NCBI RefSeq assembly: GCF_045055655.1
Contig: NZ_JBANFI010000005.1
Location: forward strand, 124,001 to 188,000
Origin: Marinospirillum alkalitolerans
GTDB lineage: Bacteria; Pseudomonadota; Gammaproteobacteria; Pseudomonadales; Halomonadaceae
Length of the DNA stretch: 64,000 bases
Reading direction: 5' to 3'
Shown here piece after piece: positions 34,236 to 42,096 of the stretch. Under the pieces are notes generated by a model. That model searched no databases, was not told the origin of the DNA, and saw only the letters and a list, made by a program, of their open reading frames with translations. Positions within the stretch are counted from its first letter, which is position 1; every line of letters starts with the position of its first letter. The translations under genes and the position numbers were made by a program.

Positions 34236-35402
34236 ATGGATTTTAATCTGACCGAAGACCAGCTGGCCTTTCGTGATGCTGCGCGTGCTTTTGCACATAA
34301 GGCGATGGCGCCCCACGCGGCACAATGGGATGCCGAGCATCTTTTCCCCGTTGAGGTGATTCAACAGGCCGGCGAGCTCGGGTTTTGTGGCCTGTATACG
34401 CCAGAAGCCCAAGGGGGGTTGGGTCTATCGCGGCTGGATACCAGTGTGATCGTGGAAGAGCTGGCCGCAGCTTGTCCCTCTACTGCGGCCTATATCACCA
34501 TTCACAATATGGTCAGCTGGATGGTCTCCAGTTTTGCCCAGCCCGAGGTGGCGGATGAGTTTGGACCACGTCTGGCCAGTGGCGAATGGCTGGGTTCCTA
34601 TTGCTTGACCGAACCCGGTGCTGGATCGGATGCGGCCAGCCTGCGCACTCGGGCTACACGTGAGGGGGATGCCTATCTGCTCAATGGTTCTAAGATGTTT
34701 ATTTCCGGCGCTGGCAGTACGCAGCTGCTGGTGGTGATGGCGCGTACGGGCAGCATGGAATCCGGTGCCAAGGGTATTTCTGCTTTTCTGGTACCAGCCG
34801 ATGCCGAGGGTATCGATTATGCGCCGTGTGAAAATAAGCTTGGCTGGAATAGCCAGCCAACGCGCTTAGTCACCTTTGAGCAGGTGCGGATTCCGGCCCA
34901 CTATCGCTTGGGCGAAGAAGGCGAGGGTTTTAAATTTGCGATGAAGGGGCTCGATGGTGGGCGGATTAATATCGCCACCTGCTCTATCGGGGCGGCGCAA
35001 GCCGCGCTGAACTTGGCGAGCCAGTATGTGCAGGAGCGCCAGCAGTTTGGTCAACCACTGGCTGAGTTTCAGACAGTGCAATTTAAGCTGGCGGATATGC
35101 TGACAGAACTGATTGCGGCACGCCAGATGGTGCGGCTGGCGGCGTTTAAGCTGGATCAGGCTGATCCAGAAGCCACTGCCTATTGTGCGATGGCCAAGCG
35201 CTTTGCCACTGATGTCTGTTTTCAAGTGATCGATGAGGCGCTGCAGTTACATGGTGGATACGGCTATATCCGTGATTATCCGCTAGAGCGCTATCTGCGT
35301 GATGCACGCGTGCATCGCATTTTGGAAGGAACAAACGAAGTGATGCGGCTGATTATTGCGCGGCGTCTATTAAAAGAAGGTGTTTTAGAGGTGCTGAACT
35401 GA
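34236..35402 (+). CDS. Isobutyryl-CoA dehydrogenase-like acyl-CoA dehydrogenase
   Basis: 388 residues, ATG 34236 preceded by AGAGGA. Acyl-CoA dehydrogenase motifs are present: CLTEPGAGSDAASL (flavin), KMFISGAG, the arginine-containing QERQQFGQPL and QLHGGYGYIRDYPLERYLRDARV. The catalytic Glu is at the C-terminal position in LEGTNEVMR, the class that includes isobutyryl- and short-chain dehydrogenases, unlike isovaleryl-CoA dehydrogenase (see 54465). It would oxidise isobutyryl-CoA to methacrylyl-CoA, passing electrons to ETF. The downstream order of hydratase, 3-hydroxyisobutyryl-CoA hydrolase and mmsB is exactly the valine pathway, which supports the substrate. The stop shares one base with the next start. 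Confidence 0.9.
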   Translation: MDFNLTEDQLAFRDAARAFAHKAMAPHAAQWDAEHLFPVEVIQQAGELGFCGLYTPEAQGGLGLSRLDTSVIVEELAAACPSTAAYITIHNMVSWMVSSFAQPEVADEFGPRLASGEWLGSYCLTEPGAGSDAASLRTRATREGDAYLLNGSKMFISGAGSTQLLVVMARTGSMESGAKGISAFLVPADAEGIDYAPCENKLGWNSQPTRLVTFEQVRIPAHYRLGEEGEGFKFAMKGLDGGRINIATCSIGAAQAALNLASQYVQERQQFGQPLAEFQTVQFKLADMLTELIAARQMVRLAAFKLDQADPEATAYCAMAKRFATDVCFQVIDEALQLHGGYGYIRDYPLERYLRDARVHRILEGTNEVMRLIIARRLLKEGVLEVLN

Positions 35403-36181
35403 TGACTGATTTATTGAAGTATGAACAACGTGGACATATCGGCCTGATCACGATTTGTAATCCACCAGCCAATACCTGGAATGCTGAGTCCTTGGCAGGG
35501 TTGAAAACGCTGATCGAACAGCTGAATGCAGATCGGGAAATCTATGCGCTGGTGATCACTGGCGACGGGGAGAAGTTCTTCTCGGCTGGTGCTGATTTGA
35601 ATCAGTTTGCGGCTGGAGATCGTGCCGTGGCTTGGGAAATGTCACGCCTGTTCGGCCTGGCATTTGAAGCGCTGACGGATTTTCGGGGGGTATCGATTGC
35701 CGCGATTAATGGTTATGCGATGGGCGGTGGGCTGGAGTGTGCCCTGTCTTGTGATTTGCGCGTGGCAGAAGAGCAGGCGCAGATGGCGCTCCCTGAAGCA
35801 CGCGTTGGGCTGCTGCCCTGTGCCGGTGGCACCCAGAACCTGCCTTGGCTGGTCGGCGAAGGCTGGGCCAAGCGGATGATTCTTTGCGGCGAGCGTGTCA
35901 CGGCAGCCAAGGCGTTGGAGATAGGTCTGGTTGAAGAAGTGGTGCCGAAGGGGCAGGCGCTGAACCGTGCGCTGGAATTGGCGGAGATGGCGTGCCAGCA
36001 ATCGCCTTCTTCCATCGCTTCATGCAAAAAGTTAGTGATGCATGCGCGAACTGGCAGCCAGCATGAACAAGGCTGGCGTTTAGAGCGTGAACTCTTTGTC
36101 GATTTGTTCGCGACAGAAGATCAGCGTGAAGGTGTGCAGGCTTTCTTGAATAAGCGCACCCCTGAATGGAAAAACCGCTAG
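35402..36181 (+). CDS. Enoyl-CoA hydratase, probably methacrylyl-CoA hydratase
   Basis: 259 residues, start in a TGATG junction. Crotonase fold with the oxyanion-hole segment FFSAGADLNQF and the second one in GYAMGGGLECALSCDLRVA. Both catalytic glutamates are in place: Glu in GGGLECAL and Glu in LPEARVGLLPCAGGTQ. It would add water to methacrylyl-CoA to give 3-hydroxyisobutyryl-CoA. The substrate follows from its position in the valine operon; crotonases cannot be told apart by motif alone. Confidence 0.88.
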   Translation: MTDLLKYEQRGHIGLITICNPPANTWNAESLAGLKTLIEQLNADREIYALVITGDGEKFFSAGADLNQFAAGDRAVAWEMSRLFGLAFEALTDFRGVSIAAINGYAMGGGLECALSCDLRVAEEQAQMALPEARVGLLPCAGGTQNLPWLVGEGWAKRMILCGERVTAAKALEIGLVEEVVPKGQALNRALELAEMACQQSPSSIASCKKLVMHARTGSQHEQGWRLERELFVDLFATEDQREGVQAFLNKRTPEWKNR

Positions 36182-36190
36182 GAGATCAGC

Positions 36191-37312
36191 ATGAGTGATC
36201 AACCCTTGCTCCTCAGTGAGCTGCCGTTGGCGGATGGGCGCGTGATCGCCGTCGCTTGCTTGAATGCGCCGCGCGCTTTAAACGCCTTGTCGTTAGAGAT
36301 GATTGAGCAGCTCTTACCGCAGATGCAGGCTTGGGCCAAGGATGCGCGTGTGGCGGCCGTTTGGCTGGAAGGTGCGGGAGAGAAAGCCTTCTGTGCCGGT
36401 GGAGATATCGTCGCCCTCTATCGTTCGATGACGGATTATGCCGCGAGTGGCGATCCGGCGCAGCTGAACCCCTATGCCGAGCACTTTTTCACGCAGGAGT
36501 ATCGTCTCGACTATCTGATCCATACCTATCCCAAGCCGGTCATCGTGTGGGGGCAGGGCATCATTATGGGGGGCGGCATGGGCTTGTTTGCGGGTGCCAG
36601 CTGCCGTGTGGTGACGGAGCACTCTCGCTTGGCCATGCCGGAAATCAGCATCGGTCTTTATCCTGATGTGGGGGGCAGTTGGTTCTTGAACCGGATGCCG
36701 GGGCGTGTTGGCCTGTTTCTTGGGCTGACAGGCGCGCAGATCAATGCTGCGGACGCACTTTGGGTGGGGCTGGCAGATCGCTTTATCTGCCATGCCTTTA
36801 AAGACGAGGTCCAGCAGCAGCTGATGCGCAGTGACTGGTCCTTGCCAGCGCAGCAGGTGATTCATCAGGTGTTACGCGCGCAGCAGGCGCGCTCTGAGTC
36901 AGCCTTGCCTGAATCGCCCGTGCAGCAGAACTATGCGCAGATTCAAGCCTTAACCGATGCCGATGACCCAGTTGCACTGATTGAGCAGCTGCTGGCAGCA
37001 GAGCCAGCATCGCCTTGGTTGGCGCGCGCTTTAGCGAATCTGGCGGCTGGCTCGACCAGCTCGATGCTGCTGATTCAGCAGCAACTTGAGCGCTGTCGTC
37101 ATGCTTCGCTCAAGGCTGTTTTTCAGCAGGAGTTGAACCTGTCTGTGCAAGCGGCCTTGAAGGGAGAGCTGACGGAGGGTATTCGCGCCCTTTTGATTGA
37201 TAAGGATAAAACACCTCGTTGGCGCTATCCCAGTGTCAGAGAGGTGGAGGCCAGCTGGATTGACGGTTTTTTTGTCCCGCTGTGGCCAGAATCCCCGCTG
37301 AAGGATTTGTGA
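36191..37312 (+). CDS. 3-hydroxyisobutyryl-CoA hydrolase
   Basis: 373 residues, longer than ordinary hydratases, as expected for HIBCH. The crotonase core reads FCAGGDIVALYR, GIIMGGGMGLFAGASCRVVTEHSRLAMPEISIGLYPDVGGSWFL. The PEISIGLYPDVGGS signature, with Glu and Asp, is typical of this hydrolase. The long C-terminal part includes the WRYPSVREVEASWIDGFF end. It frees 3-hydroxyisobutyrate from CoA in valine catabolism and so removes the toxic methacrylyl-CoA. The gap to the hydratase is 9 bases, and GGAG precedes the ATG. Confidence 0.92.
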   Translation: MSDQPLLLSELPLADGRVIAVACLNAPRALNALSLEMIEQLLPQMQAWAKDARVAAVWLEGAGEKAFCAGGDIVALYRSMTDYAASGDPAQLNPYAEHFFTQEYRLDYLIHTYPKPVIVWGQGIIMGGGMGLFAGASCRVVTEHSRLAMPEISIGLYPDVGGSWFLNRMPGRVGLFLGLTGAQINAADALWVGLADRFICHAFKDEVQQQLMRSDWSLPAQQVIHQVLRAQQARSESALPESPVQQNYAQIQALTDADDPVALIEQLLAAEPASPWLARALANLAAGSTSSMLLIQQQLERCRHASLKAVFQQELNLSVQAALKGELTEGIRALLIDKDKTPRWRYPSVREVEASWIDGFFVPLWPESPLKDL

Positions 37313-37352
37313 TCGGATCTTGGGCGCACCGTGGCCTTGGATCAACGCCAGC

Positions 37353-37372
37353 ATCAACAAAAACAACAGGAG
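37353..37372 (+). promoter_or_regulatory. A-rich leader motif before mmsB
   Basis: ATCAACAAAAACAACAGGAG runs straight into the Shine-Dalgarno sequence of mmsB, eight bases before its ATG. Confidence 0.4.
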
Positions 37373-37379
37373 TTGCGTG

Positions 37380-38270
37380 ATGAGTCAAATCGCTTTTATC
37401 GGTTTAGGCAATATGGGCGGGCCGATGGCCCAGAATTTGGTCAAGGCAGGGCATCAGGTGCGCGGATTTGATCTGAGTGCCGCAGCGCTGGAGGCGCTTC
37501 AAGCCTCTGGTGGGCAGGCTGCGGCCAGCGCCACTGAGGCGGTGCAGGGCGCTGAAGTGGTGATCTCGATGCTCCCCAATGGGCAGTTGGTGGAGCAGCT
37601 TTATCTTGGTGAACAAGGCCTCTTGGCCCAGTTACCCGCAGGCTGTTTGGTCATTGATTCCTCGACCATCGCAGCAGAATCTGCCCAGCGTGTGGGGCAG
37701 GCGGCAGAGGCGGCGGGTATTCGCTTTATTGATGCGCCGGTTTCTGGTGGTGTCGGGGGCGCGCAGGCAGGGACGCTCAGTTTTATTGTGGGCGGCAGTG
37801 AGGCTGATTTTGCTGCGGCACAACCCCTGTTGGCGGCGATGGGCAAGAACCTCTTTCATGCAGGTGGTGTTGGAGCGGGACAGATTGCCAAGATCTGCAA
37901 CAACCTGCTACTGGCGGTACTGATGACCGGCACGACTGAGGCACTGGCCCTAGGGGTCAAAAATGGGCTGGATCCAGCGGTTTTATCCCAGATTATGCAG
38001 CAGAGTTCAGGCAGTAACTGGGTGCTCAATGTCTATAATCCTTGGCCAGGTGTGATGGAGCAGGCCCCTGCTTCACGCGATTATCAGGGTGGCTTTCAGG
38101 TGGATTTGATGGCGAAGGACCTCGGTCTGGCTTGGGAGACCGCCCTGAAAAGCCAATCGGCCATCCCGATGGGCTCAATGGCGCGCAACCTCTTTGCCTT
38201 GCATGCCCAGCAGGGAAAGGGTGGGTTGGATTTTTCTAGCGTTCAGCAGTTTTTTATCGCGGCCTCCTAG
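37380..38270 (+). CDS. mmsB: 3-hydroxyisobutyrate dehydrogenase
   Basis: 296 residues from ATG 37380 with AGGAG eight bases before; the frame opens 20 codons upstream inside the gap. The NAD-binding GLGNMGGPMAQNL, the substrate-binding DAPVSGGVGGAQAGTLSFIVGG and the catalytic Lys in GAGQIAKICNNLLLA define the beta-hydroxyacid dehydrogenase family; DYQGGFQVDLMAKDLGLA is typical of MmsB. It oxidises 3-hydroxyisobutyrate to methylmalonate semialdehyde, the substrate of MmsA (55793-57292, far away on the other strand). Confidence 0.95.
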   Translation: MSQIAFIGLGNMGGPMAQNLVKAGHQVRGFDLSAAALEALQASGGQAAASATEAVQGAEVVISMLPNGQLVEQLYLGEQGLLAQLPAGCLVIDSSTIAAESAQRVGQAAEAAGIRFIDAPVSGGVGGAQAGTLSFIVGGSEADFAAAQPLLAAMGKNLFHAGGVGAGQIAKICNNLLLAVLMTGTTEALALGVKNGLDPAVLSQIMQQSSGSNWVLNVYNPWPGVMEQAPASRDYQGGFQVDLMAKDLGLAWETALKSQSAIPMGSMARNLFALHAQQGKGGLDFSSVQQFFIAAS

Positions 38271-38327
38271 GTCGTTTCATACCTTAGCTCGCTGGACTAT
38301 CCGCGGCCTGAGTGGTCTCTCCAACCT

Positions 38328-38342
38328 CACAATAACAACAAG
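38328..38342 (+). promoter_or_regulatory. A-rich leader motif before the propionyl-CoA synthetase
   Basis: CACAATAACAACAAG lies three bases before the AGAGG ribosome binding site of the gene at 38355. Confidence 0.4.
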
Positions 38343-38354
38343 TCAGAGGTGAAG

Positions 38355-40247
38355 ATGATGCAAGCGCAAATCGCGCGTCAGCGCGCACTTCAAGATCCAC
38401 AAGCTTTTTGGGCCGAACAAGCCCAGTTGCTGGACTGGTCTCGTCCCCCTAGCCAGATACTGACTGAGCAGCCTGATGGTACGCATCAGTGGTTTGCTGA
38501 TGGCGAGCTGAATAGCTGCTATCTGGCTCTTGATCGCCATGTTGAAGCCGGTCAGGGTGAGCGTTTGGCCTTGATTTATGATTCGCCGGTGACCCCTACC
38601 CAGCGCAGCTATACCTATCAAGAGCTTTTAGAGGCCGTTGCCTTGTTTGCCGGCACCCTGAAAGCCCAGGGTGTGGAGCAAGGTGATCGGGTCATTATCT
38701 ATATGCCGATGGTGCCCGAGGCCGCCATTGCCATGCTGGCCTGCGCGCGTATTGGTGCCGTGCATTCAGTGGTGTTTGGCGGGTTTGCACCGCACGAGCT
38801 GGCGGTGCGCATTAATGATGCCCAGCCTAAGCTGCTGCTGACGGCCTCCTGCGGGATCGAGTTTGATAAGGTGATCGAATATATGCCGCTGGTGAATGCC
38901 GCGCTGGAAGAAGCCGAGCATCAGCCAGACCGTGTGCTGGTACTACAAAGAGAAGCCGCGCTCGCCCAGCTGCATCCTGAGCGGGATCTGGATTGGATGG
39001 CAGCACAAGAGGGCGTGACGCCGGCTGATTGGGTGCCGCTGCCAGCCTTGCATCCGCTGTATATCATGTATACCTCGGGCACCACTGGACGGCCTAAGGG
39101 TGTGCTGCGTGATCATGGTGGTCATGCTGTCGCGCTGCAGTATGCGCTGCGTCAGGTTTATAACATGCAAGAAGGCGATATCTGGTGGGGGATCTCGGAT
39201 ATAGGCTGGGTTGTCGGTCATTCATTTATTGTCTATGGCCCCTTGATGGGAGGCTGTACCAGTTTATTTTATGAAGGCAAGCCAGTACGCACGCCAGATG
39301 CCGGTGCCTTTTGGCGAGTGATTCAGCAGTATCGCGTCAATGGCATTTTTTGTGCGCCAACGGCATTTCGTGCGATCCGCAAAGAAGACCCAGAAGGCGT
39401 GCTCTTTGGTCGTTATGATGTCTCCTCGCTCAAGCATATTTTTGTGGCTGGAGAAAAGCTCGACTCGCCTACCTATCACTGGTTAAAAGAGCTTTCGGGC
39501 AAGCCCGTCTTTGATCATTGGTGGCAAACAGAAACAGGCTGGCCGGTCACAGCGCCGCTGACTGGGCTCGGCGAACAAGAAGTCCGGCTGGGATCGACCC
39601 ATCGCGCTGTGCCGGGTTATCACGTTCAGGTGTTGCGTGAAGATGGATCTCAGGCTGAACCCAACGAAATGGGGGCGATTGCGATCCAGTTGCCCTTGCC
39701 GCCGGGAGTCACGCAAACCCTTTGGGGAGATCACCCGCGCTATCTCAGCGCCTATCTAGAGCGCTTTCCTGGCTATTACCACACAGGAGATGGCGGCTAT
39801 ATCGATGAAGAGGGTTTTGTTTACATCATGGGACGCACAGATGATGTGATCAATGTCTCAGGGCATCGCCTTTCAACGGGTGAGATGGAAGAGGTTGTGG
39901 CCACCCATCCAGCCGTCGCTGAATGCGCCGTCATCGGTGTCGCCGATGCGCTGAAGGGTCAGCTGCCGGTGGGCTTGATCCTGCTCAAGGATGGTGTCGA
40001 TCTGCCCGCAGAGCAGTTGGAGCAGGAGCTGGTGGCTCTGGTACGTGAAAAGATCGGGGCCTTGGCCTGCTTCCAGCGCGCATTAGTGGTGGAGCGCCTG
40101 CCTAAAACCCGCTCGGGCAAGATCTTGCGTGGGATACTGCGTAAAATCGCAGCCGGTGAGCAGTATGCACCGCCCTCAACGATTGATGATCTGTCGATCC
40201 TGCCTGAAATTCAACATTCACTGCAAGAGGCTGGTTTTTTACGCTAG
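38355..40247 (+). CDS. Propionyl-CoA synthetase-like acyl-CoA ligase (PrpE/ACSS3 type)
   Basis: 630 residues from ATG 38355; a second ATG follows directly and a GTG two codons upstream overlaps the AGAGG site. It belongs to the acetyl-CoA synthetase group: P-loop YTSGTTGRPKG, DIGWVVGHSFIVYGPLMGG, WWQTETGWPV, YHTGDGGYIDEEGF, GRTDDVINVSGHRLSTGEMEEV and the catalytic Lys in TRSGKILRGILR. PrpE and its mammalian relative ACSS3 prefer propionate. Position after mmsB, whose pathway ends in propionyl-CoA, supports propionate or isobutyrate as substrate. A terminator follows at 40269-40306, so this is the last gene of the valine operon. Confidence 0.88.
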   Translation: MMQAQIARQRALQDPQAFWAEQAQLLDWSRPPSQILTEQPDGTHQWFADGELNSCYLALDRHVEAGQGERLALIYDSPVTPTQRSYTYQELLEAVALFAGTLKAQGVEQGDRVIIYMPMVPEAAIAMLACARIGAVHSVVFGGFAPHELAVRINDAQPKLLLTASCGIEFDKVIEYMPLVNAALEEAEHQPDRVLVLQREAALAQLHPERDLDWMAAQEGVTPADWVPLPALHPLYIMYTSGTTGRPKGVLRDHGGHAVALQYALRQVYNMQEGDIWWGISDIGWVVGHSFIVYGPLMGGCTSLFYEGKPVRTPDAGAFWRVIQQYRVNGIFCAPTAFRAIRKEDPEGVLFGRYDVSSLKHIFVAGEKLDSPTYHWLKELSGKPVFDHWWQTETGWPVTAPLTGLGEQEVRLGSTHRAVPGYHVQVLREDGSQAEPNEMGAIAIQLPLPPGVTQTLWGDHPRYLSAYLERFPGYYHTGDGGYIDEEGFVYIMGRTDDVINVSGHRLSTGEMEEVVATHPAVAECAVIGVADALKGQLPVGLILLKDGVDLPAEQLEQELVALVREKIGALACFQRALVVERLPKTRSGKILRGILRKIAAGEQYAPPSTIDDLSILPEIQHSLQEAGFLR

Positions 40248-40268
40248 GTCTGTCTCTGCTGGCGGCAA

Positions 40269-40306
40269 AGCGGATGGCGTGGGTTATGGAACGCAATCCG
40301 CTTTTT
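40269..40306 (+). terminator. Rho-independent terminator of the valine operon
   Basis: AGCGGAT and ATCCGCT arms, extended by a mismatch and GCGT/ACGC, enclose a 10-base loop and are followed by TTTTT. Confidence 0.8.
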
Positions 40307-40363
40307 AAGTCACACAAGAAGTCAAACAGATCAGAAAAAAAGTTGTGACCTGTCTCTTTATAG

Positions 40364-40379
40364 CTTACGTTTACGTCAA
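40364..40379. promoter_or_regulatory. LiuR operator of the ABC importer operon
   Basis: CTTACGTTTACGTCAA, followed two bases later by TTATGC (40382-40387), a -10-like hexamer. It lies 90 bases before the first ABC gene. Confidence 0.75.
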
Positions 40380-40424
40380 GGTTATGCTTGGGTGGCATTC
40401 ATGCCCAGCATCAACCACCTGCTG

Positions 40425-40440
40425 AAATAACAACAAAAGG
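40425..40440 (+). promoter_or_regulatory. A-rich leader motif of the ABC importer operon
   Basis: AAATAACAACAAAAGG, 28 bases before the livG start and inside the transcript predicted from the LiuR-associated promoter. Confidence 0.4.
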
Positions 40441-40468
40441 GCAAAAGCCCACAGCAAGAGGATGCACT

Positions 40469-41242
40469 ATGAGCCAAGCGTTGATCCTGGAGACGCGACA
40501 ACTCACGAAGGAGTTTCGTGGCTTCACGGCAGTGAATGCGGTGGATTTACAGGTGACTGAAGGGCAGATTCATGCATTGATCGGCCCCAATGGTGCAGGT
40601 AAAACCACGGTGTTCAATCTGCTCACTAAATATCTGCCCCCCACTCGCGGCGATATACTCTATCGCGGCAAATCCATCACCAAAATGAAATCGAATGAGA
40701 TCGCGCGCTTGGGTCTGGTGCGTTCGTTTCAGATTTCGGCGGTCTTTCCGCAGATGACCGTGCTGGAGAATGTGCGTGTGGCCCTGCAAAGGACTATGGG
40801 CAATTCCTTTCACTTTTGGAAATCCAACAAGGTGCTGAATCAGCTGAATGAGCGAGCGATGGCTTTGCTGGAATCAGTGGGGCTGGCGCACTATGCCCAG
40901 CACATCACCGTTGAGCTGCCCTATGGTCGTAAACGCGCTTTGGAGTTGGCGACCACGCTGGCGATGGAGCCCACCGTGATGCTGCTCGATGAGCCAACGC
41001 AGGGCATGGGACATGAGGATGTCGATCGTGTTGTCGAGCTGATACGTCAGGCTGCTAAAGGACGCACGGTGCTGATGGTGGAGCATAACCTGAGTGTCGT
41101 GAGTCGCTTGTGTGACAAGATCACCGTGCTGGCGCGTGGTGCGGTGTTGGCCGAGGGGGATTATGCCAGTGTCTCGGCGCATCCCAAGGTGCGTGAAGCC
41201 TATATGGGCAGTGAACAAGCCACTGTAGAAGGAGCCCACTGA
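40469..41242 (+). CDS. livG: Liv-type ABC transporter ATP-binding protein (LivG-like)
   Basis: 257 residues from ATG 40469, with AGAGGA upstream; the frame is open 27 codons further. ABC motifs: Walker A GPNGAGKTT, Q-loop in VRSFQISAVFPQMTVLENV, signature ELPYGRKRALELATTL (YGRKR replacing LSGGQ, as is usual in LivG), Walker B VMLLDEPTQGM and the H-loop LMVEHN. The C-terminal YMG end is typical of LivG. It pairs with the LivF-like protein to power uptake of a BCAA or a carboxylate. It shares one base with livF. Confidence 0.9.
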   Translation: MSQALILETRQLTKEFRGFTAVNAVDLQVTEGQIHALIGPNGAGKTTVFNLLTKYLPPTRGDILYRGKSITKMKSNEIARLGLVRSFQISAVFPQMTVLENVRVALQRTMGNSFHFWKSNKVLNQLNERAMALLESVGLAHYAQHITVELPYGRKRALELATTLAMEPTVMLLDEPTQGMGHEDVDRVVELIRQAAKGRTVLMVEHNLSVVSRLCDKITVLARGAVLAEGDYASVSAHPKVREAYMGSEQATVEGAH

Positions 41243-41973
41243 TGTCCGCTTCGACAGACAATACCTCTCATGCCTATGAGCAGTTGCGCATCACCGATCT
41301 GCATGCCTTTTATGGCGAATCCCATATCCTGCATGGCCTAGATTTACAGGTCAGGCGTGGCGAGCTGGTCACCCTGCTGGGGCGTAATGGCGCTGGGCGT
41401 AGCACCACCCTCAAATCGATTATGAATATGGTGGGACGAAGAACAGGCTCGATCATGATCAATGGTCGTGAAACCCTCGGGACGCCTGCTCATCAGATTG
41501 CTCGGCTGGGTGTGGGCTATTGCCCTGAAGAGCGGGGCATTTTCTCCAGTTTAAATGTAGAAGAAAACCTGCTGCTGCCCCCGACTGTACGCAGTGGTGG
41601 AATGAGTCTGGAAGAAATCTACGCCATGTTCCCTAACCTCTATGAGCGGCGCAAAAGCCAAGGGACGCGTCTTTCTGGCGGTGAGCAGCAGATGTTGGCG
41701 ATGGCTCGCATTTTGCGCACCGGAGCCAATCTGTTGCTGCTGGATGAGATCACCGAAGGTCTTGCGCCGGTGATTGTGCAGAAGCTGGCCGAGGTGCTGA
41801 TGCAGCTGAAAGCCAAGGGACTTACGATCTTGCTGGTGGAGCAGAACTTCCGCTTTGCGGCCCCGATTGCCGATCGTCATTACCTGATGGAACACGGGCA
41901 GATCGTTGAAGAAATCCACCAGCATGAATTAGAAAGCAAAAAAGAGCTGCTCAATACCTATCTCGGTGTTTAG
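41242..41973 (+). CDS. livF: Liv-type ABC transporter ATP-binding protein (LivF-like) with Walker A Lys to Arg
   Basis: 243 residues, ATG sharing one base with the livG stop. Walker A reads GRNGAGRST, so the phosphate-binding Lys is Arg53 (codon CGT at 41398-41400). The rest is regular: YCPEERGIFSSLNVEENL (Q-loop region), signature LSGGEQQMLAMARIL, Walker B LLLLDEITEGLAP and LLVEQN in place of the His switch, as is normal in LivF. The paired LivG has an intact Walker A, so at least one competent ATP site remains. The substitution may be a subfamily trait. Confidence 0.9.
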   Translation: MSASTDNTSHAYEQLRITDLHAFYGESHILHGLDLQVRRGELVTLLGRNGAGRSTTLKSIMNMVGRRTGSIMINGRETLGTPAHQIARLGVGYCPEERGIFSSLNVEENLLLPPTVRSGGMSLEEIYAMFPNLYERRKSQGTRLSGGEQQMLAMARILRTGANLLLLDEITEGLAPVIVQKLAEVLMQLKAKGLTILLVEQNFRFAAPIADRHYLMEHGQIVEEIHQHELESKKELLNTYLGV

Positions 41974-42056
41974 CGTACTTGATTTTTTGACCTAGCCAAG
42001 GAGGATCGCCGACCTAGATAAACACCTTCACAAGGCAACAGCTTCATTCAGAACCC

Positions 42057-42073
42057 ACAACAACAATAAAAGA
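42057..42073 (+). promoter_or_regulatory. A-rich leader motif before the ABC binding protein
   Basis: ACAACAACAATAAAAGA, 24 bases before the start of the binding-protein gene, inside the 123-base gap after livF. Confidence 0.4.
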
Positions 42074-42096
42074 CCGATCTTCTCTGGAGCTTTATA

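Noticed and set aside
38355..40247. Annotating this gene as acetyl-CoA synthetase acs
   Set aside because: Context in the valine operon and PrpE/ACSS3-like segments favour propionate or isobutyrate.
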